Source: Limiplasma sp031549415
GTDB taxonomy: Bacteria; Bacillota; Clostridia; Christensenellales; Aristaeellaceae
Reading direction: 5' to 3'
Assembly: GCA_031549415.1 (NCBI GenBank)
Contig: JAVBPU010000004.1
Coordinates: 1-64,000 of the forward strand
Length of the DNA stretch: 64,000 bases
Numbering within the stretch: position 1 is the stretch's first letter; each line of letters begins with the position of its first letter. The translations under genes and the position numbers were made by a program. The notes beneath the pieces are model-generated. The model was not told the origin of the DNA and ran no database searches. It worked only from the letters and a program-made list of their open reading frames with translations. This document shows, piece after piece, positions 60,801-64,000 of this stretch.

Positions 60801-62847
60801 CCGTACCGCTTCTGTTTCTGTGGCCAGCGGCGAGATGATCCTGACGGTGGACGCCGGTTTGACCGCGGCGGTCTCTGTCACGCCTACGCCGACTCCTCCT
60901 GTCACGCCTACGCCGACTCCAACTCCGACGCCGACTCCAACTCCGACGCCGACTCCAACTCCCACTCCCACTCCGACTCCCACTCCCACTCCCACTCCCA
61001 CTCCCACTCCCGGCGGCTCCACCCCTACCCCCGTCCCCACCAGGCCAAAACTGGTCATCGACGTGGAAGAGCTGGAAGTGTTCTATGACGGCAACGTCCA
61101 TACCGTGAAGTATACCGTCACAGGCCTTCAGGGAACCGACACCCTGCTTGTGACCCTCAGTAACAACGGCAAAACCGATGTGGGTTTCTACGAAGTGACT
61201 ATAAAGGACTACAAGATCCAGCGCGATGGCAGCAACGTAACCAGTCAATATGACGTATCCACCTTGGATGGTTCCCTGCGGATCAAACCCCTTGTGCTGA
61301 CCGTCACAGCGGAAACAAAATCCTTTGTCTATGACGGCAAGCCGCACTCCGTGGGGTACACCGTCAGCGGATTGTTGGCGGGCCACGCAGAAAAGGTCTC
61401 CCTGGTAGATGAGACGCGCACCAAGGTGGGCAGCAACCCGGTCATCGTGGAGGACACGGTGAAAGTCCTTACCCAGGGTAGCAACCCGAAGGATGTGACC
61501 AAAAACTACGAAATCCACCGCGTCCCCGGCCATATCACCATTGAAGGCATCAAGACTCCCGTGGTCATCACCATCAAGGATAACACGGAAACGTATGATG
61601 GAACGGCCCATGGCGGCGACGGCTACACCGTGGAAGGCCTGCAACCCGGCCATAAGCTGGTGCCCATCACCGTGGTGGTCAACCAGGGCGAAGGCATCAA
61701 CGCCGGTGACTATCCCCTGGGCCCTGACAAGGTCGTCATTGTGGACGAAGACGGCAATATTGTGACCGACCAGTACGAAAGCGTCACTGTCAATGAAGGC
61801 GTGCTGCACGTGCTGAAGGTCAAAATCACCGTGGACGCGCAGGAAGAGACCTTCCTCTTTGACAACAAGCCCCATACCGTGGGGTATGACGTGATCGGCA
61901 ACCTGGTGGGCAAGGATGCCATCACCGAAGTGATCCTGATGGATGGCGTGCGCACCCAGCTGGGCGACAACGAGGTGGGTGTAGGCGGCGTAATGATCAT
62001 GAACGGTACAAACAACGTGTCGCTGAACTACGAAGTGACGCGCCTCCCGGGGCACATCACCATCACCCCGCCCAAAAACCTTCCCTACCGGGTGGAATAC
62101 TACTTCGATGGCGTTTTGGATTCCAGCCTCACGGAGTATTTCCAGAACCTAACCTATGGGCAGGTGGTTACCATCAGCCCCCCGCAGACCATTGGTGATT
62201 TCACCCTCAGCCGTTTCATCTACGGGACCAATCCGGCCGCCGCCGGGCTGACCATTACGCTGGACCCTGATACCAACGTGATCAAGGTGTACTATGAATC
62301 TCCGGCGGATGTGCTGTACCACGTTGAGTACTACTACAAAAACGCGGTTACCGGCAACTATGACATGCGCTACCAGGACACAGTGGGCGGCCATAAGGAA
62401 GGCGATACCATCCGCAGCATCAGAACCCGTGTGGCGCAGAACGAAATCGCCGGGTACCGTCACCGGCGCACCGATGGCCTTCCGCTGAAGCTACAGCTGG
62501 ACGACAGCCAGAACATCATCAAGGTGTACTACGACCCGCTGGCCAACGGAGTCTATACCGTGGAGTACTATTACAACGGCAAGATGGACGCCGCCGCCAC
62601 AGAGCGGCTGGCAGGCCAAACCATCGGCAGCGTCATCTCTAGCTACACCGACAAGCCCCGGCAAGGCTATCAGCTGGTCCGCACGGAAAACCTCCCCCTG
62701 ACCATCAGCGTGGACCCGGCCAGCAACGTGATCCGCGTGTACTACCAGCGCATTAACAACGGTTTGCGCTATCAAACCATTGTGGAAAGCGAAGTTCCGC
62801 TAGGCGCTGGCACAGGCAGCCTCAACGTGGGCGACTGCGCCGTGTAA
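57841..62847 (+). CDS. Large secreted multi-repeat surface protein
   Basis: The protein has 1668 residues. Signal peptide (1-33, AKA cleavage). Residues 35-280: jelly-roll-like part starting LLNGDF. About 285-835: seven repeats of 70-80 residues, each from TV(R/K)HV to the D-x-D-K-TVIF-x-Y end (MucBP-like). Pro/Thr/Ser linker (835-865). SdrB/Cna-B-like domain (about 866-1000, GGVVWIDVDQNG). Thr-Pro tract (about 1020-1060). Four YDG/MBG-like repeats (about 1070-1410). Three VEYYY repeats (about 1416-1655). No LPxTG motif or C-terminal helix. ATG at 57841 with GGAGG. Likely an adhesin or matrix protein. Confidence 0.85.
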   Translation: MKRLQKVQAFILAAAILAQLIVLPAVSLPSAKAANADHPRLLNGDFATNGLTKGVDAKDCAASAVNPWQTDAKDNRIEIWRSGFEPTYIPGKTVFKTPANSGYTFMCELNANQLRQTVYQDIDTTPGILYYWQLYHRGRAGKVNADEMVMSIGNTSWPTFSANNTGWQFHNGGYTATADSTRFNLYSQLGRGNDGYKAGDPACGNLVTGVEFYPVAWPDPKTIHVDDDTPAAVDILKDVAPGFTFAYQTPPVLPVPGEYEQLIDVYYGGTQFIGTITSKIYVYANITVKHVVENSDPLIDLVPPALTTSTDPTYNVTAPAATAELTKDGVTYIYKRVDPNHDPLFGPLDTDKTVVFTYVPKLDPPAKLTVRHIIQGDPSSNIIDPVLSYPGTAYYSVREPQVGDIITGNDGKRYSYVELDPSSDPLTGELDTDKEVILAYVLQNDPIITVYHVIYDESITDAQNLQNLIPPQTITTFRQGETYTVPEPQSGVTKIGNYVYYAMVSGSDPVTGPLDTDKNVIFGYKRIPILTVRHVNEDGVDLTPPQKPAATPFATYTVPVPAAGASLPGPGGKTYVYKEVRSDSDAPTGLLDQDRTVIFVYNALLTLTVKHVVQGTNINLIPPVVTTPVGTYSVEEPKSTDTLSYNGYTYHYQQMAVGSDALRGDMDKDRTVIFEYNRLYDVTVRKVFVDANGDYVDLVPSSTTTLGTPNYSVTEPAVGDVIEAGGVKYVYVALTIDSDPVSGPLDSDKLVIFGFAPAYSLTVRHILTGTDTDLISPVTTRPGTSTYSVTAPLEGDTLDYNGGTYAFVEWDSTSDAISGDLDKDRTVIFLYDALVTPTPSSNITPSPSPSPSPTPVPTPAPVPCAIGGVVWIDVDQNGRNNDHTTLGGVKMTLTLLSVPTQQTSSDGGPVSGPVIQVGVPIPQVTEDPNKGTIAVGASLETHTDANGRYLFDCLPVGSYVVTITLPTNPALGLVPYLAGESEFEQGSRTASVSVASGEMILTVDAGLTAAVSVTPTPTPPVTPTPTPTPTPTPTPTPTPTPTPTPTPTPTPTPTPTPGGSTPTPVPTRPKLVIDVEELEVFYDGNVHTVKYTVTGLQGTDTLLVTLSNNGKTDVGFYEVTIKDYKIQRDGSNVTSQYDVSTLDGSLRIKPLVLTVTAETKSFVYDGKPHSVGYTVSGLLAGHAEKVSLVDETRTKVGSNPVIVEDTVKVLTQGSNPKDVTKNYEIHRVPGHITIEGIKTPVVITIKDNTETYDGTAHGGDGYTVEGLQPGHKLVPITVVVNQGEGINAGDYPLGPDKVVIVDEDGNIVTDQYESVTVNEGVLHVLKVKITVDAQEETFLFDNKPHTVGYDVIGNLVGKDAITEVILMDGVRTQLGDNEVGVGGVMIMNGTNNVSLNYEVTRLPGHITITPPKNLPYRVEYYFDGVLDSSLTEYFQNLTYGQVVTISPPQTIGDFTLSRFIYGTNPAAAGLTITLDPDTNVIKVYYESPADVLYHVEYYYKNAVTGNYDMRYQDTVGGHKEGDTIRSIRTRVAQNEIAGYRHRRTDGLPLKLQLDDSQNIIKVYYDPLANGVYTVEYYYNGKMDAAATERLAGQTIGSVISSYTDKPRQGYQLVRTENLPLTISVDPASNVIRVYYQRINNGLRYQTIVESEVPLGAGTGSLNVGDCAV
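60886..61012 (+). repeat. Thr-Pro codon microsatellite
   Basis: A tract of ACTCC(A/G/C) hexamers encoding a long Thr-Pro run. Unit and copy changes keep the frame but alter length. A second shorter Pro/Ser/Thr tract lies at about 60346-60432. Confidence 0.85.
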
Positions 62848-62857
62848 TGGAAACCCT

Positions 62858-62889
62858 AGACCAGAGTGCGCTTGCGTGTGCTCTGGTCT
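62858..62889 (+). terminator. Terminator-like hairpin after the surface protein
   Basis: Arms AGACCAGAG and CTCTGGTCT, loop of about 14 bases; no long T run, so termination may be incomplete and the next gene partly co-transcribed. Confidence 0.5.
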
Positions 62890-62944
62890 TAGGCCGTTTT
62901 GAAGGCACTCTGCATTCTAATGAAATGACCAATTGAGGAGAAGC

Positions 62945-64000
62945 ATGATGAAAAAATTTCTGTTACTGCTCCTATGCGCTTCCATGCTGTTGGGCCTGGT
63001 CCCTTCCGCGCTGGCCCAGGAGGCCAGCGACAAGCCCCTGGTGGTAGGCTCTACCACGCCCATGAGCGGTGATTTTTTCACGGACATGTGGGGCAACAAC
63101 ACCTCCGACATGGACGTGCGCTCGCTGATCAACGGCTACAATACCGTTTCCTGGAACGGGGACGGCAACTATGCCATTGACGCCACCGCCGTCAAAGACA
63201 CGAAAATCACGGAAAAAGGCGGCAACAAAACCTATCAGTTCACCCTGAACGAAAAACTGAAATTCAGCGATGGAACGCCCATCACCGCCAAAGACTATGT
63301 TTTCTCGGTGCTGCTGCTGTGCGATCCCCGGATGACCTGTCTGGGCGCTGTGCCCAGTGCCATGCAACAGCTCAGCGGCATTGAAGCCTACCAAAAGGGC
63401 GTGCTGGCCGGCATGAAAAAGCAAGAAAAGTCCAGCAAGTTCATTGAAATCAAAACGCCCTTCGCCGGGGTCCGGTATATCAACGACCTGCAATTCTCGG
63501 TGACCGTACAAAAAAAGTACCTGCCGTATTTCTATGAGCTGACCCTGGTGAACATCCAGCCTTATCCCCTGCACATCATCGCCCCGGAGTGCGACGTGGT
63601 GGACAAGGGCAAGGGCGCCTATATCACCGGGTCCTTCTCCACCGAGCTGCTGGAAGAAACCGTGCTAAACCCCGAGACGGGGTACCGCTTTCACCCCAAG
63701 GTCACCAGCGGCCCCTATCTGCTGGACCACTTTGACGCGGAAACCCGCGTGGCCACGCTGTCCATCAACCCCGAATACCTGGGCAATTTTGAAGGACAAA
63801 AGCCCACCATCCAAAGGCTGCTCTACCGCTACGCGGACATGGAAACCATGCAGGACGAGCTGCTTACCGGGGAGTTGGACCTGGCCCACAAGGTGACCAA
63901 CGGCGATAAGATCGAAGCCATGCTGGCGATCTCTTCCAAAGGGGAGCTAAGCGCCAGCAATTACCCCCGCACCGGGTACGCCTCCCTGAGCTTTGCCTGC
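62945..64000 (+). CDS. Peptide ABC transporter substrate-binding protein (partial)
   Basis: Open for 352 codons to the window edge; the 3' end is missing. Signal peptide (about 1-25, LLLLLCASMLLGL, ALA cleavage). The mature part is a family-5 binding protein (DppA/OppA type): KTYQFTLNEKLKFSDGTPIT, then AKDYVFSVLLL and the GSFSTELLEE/SGPYLLDHFD region. Start: ATG at 62945 or 62948 with GAGGAG. It probably heads a peptide or nickel importer operon beyond the window. Lipid attachment is not evident. Confidence 0.85.
   Translation, partial: MMKKFLLLLLCASMLLGLVPSALAQEASDKPLVVGSTTPMSGDFFTDMWGNNTSDMDVRSLINGYNTVSWNGDGNYAIDATAVKDTKITEKGGNKTYQFTLNEKLKFSDGTPITAKDYVFSVLLLCDPRMTCLGAVPSAMQQLSGIEAYQKGVLAGMKKQEKSSKFIEIKTPFAGVRYINDLQFSVTVQKKYLPYFYELTLVNIQPYPLHIIAPECDVVDKGKGAYITGSFSTELLEETVLNPETGYRFHPKVTSGPYLLDHFDAETRVATLSINPEYLGNFEGQKPTIQRLLYRYADMETMQDELLTGELDLAHKVTNGDKIEAMLAISSKGELSASNYPRTGYASLSFAC

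Noticed and set aside
60781..62055. 424-codon minus-strand open frame opposite the surface protein
   Set aside because: Its repeated composition simply mirrors the MBG repeats and the Thr-Pro tract on the coding strand.

Overview
The window looks like chromosome from a Gram-positive, low-complexity-envelope Firmicute, most likely a GC-rich member of the class Clostridia (an inference from gene content; I cannot place it to genus). The reasons are GGAGG-type ribosome binding sites, frequent TTG and GTG starts, T-box and FMN leader RNAs, the deoB-punA-dacF and scpA-scpB neighbourhoods, a KtrAB potassium system and the absence of outer-membrane genes. Most genes lie on the minus strand.

Layout. 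1-428: a GC-rich array of short hairpins without a gene. 429-3001: two VOC-fold proteins (one with an added zinc ribbon), a MerR regulator and a SnoaL-like protein. 3023-11308: a sugar operon with a GH3 glycosidase, an SDR oxidoreductase, and an RbsA-type ABC importer with two permeases. The operon is cut at its 5' end (gene remnant 11322-11510). 11511-18181: a foreign-looking module. A Cro/CI-type regulator faces six minus-strand genes that all overlap: a resolvase-like protein lacking the catalytic serine, a large serine recombinase with an unfamiliar C-terminal half, two stand-alone relatives of that C-terminal half, and two ParB-fold proteins. 18221-21145: an esterase and KtrA/KtrB. 21298-27447: an aromatic amino acid operon (aroF-tyrA-aroB-pheA-aroE/K-aroQ) preceded by a perfect promoter, a Phe/Tyr-rich leader peptide and a rho-independent terminator, i.e. 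a classical ribosome-mediated attenuator. 27455-33319: rsmI, rsmH, valS with a T-box, a small membrane protein, rpmF and the YceD-like gene. 33395-36939: ackA, pta and tmcAL. 37003-44928: a coiled-coil protein, scpB, scpA, an M50 protease, dacF, punA, deoB and an RNA methyltransferase. 45165-49075: rimI, tsaB, tsaE and ribU behind an FMN riboswitch, then galK. 49098-57345: a solute-binding protein, ftsH, a class A PBP and murC. 57841-64000: a 1668-residue repeat-rich secreted protein and the start of a peptide-binding protein that runs off the window.

A 161-bp palindromic element with perfect TA-bounded terminal inverted repeats occurs three times (27082, 45007, 55702) and looks like a MITE. 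One copy sits between the aro attenuator and aroF, and another supplies the stop codon of rimI.

The points most worth following are the six-gene overlapping recombinase/ParB operon with its three-copy unnamed domain, the Phe/Tyr leader-peptide attenuator in an apparent Firmicute, and the MITE family.
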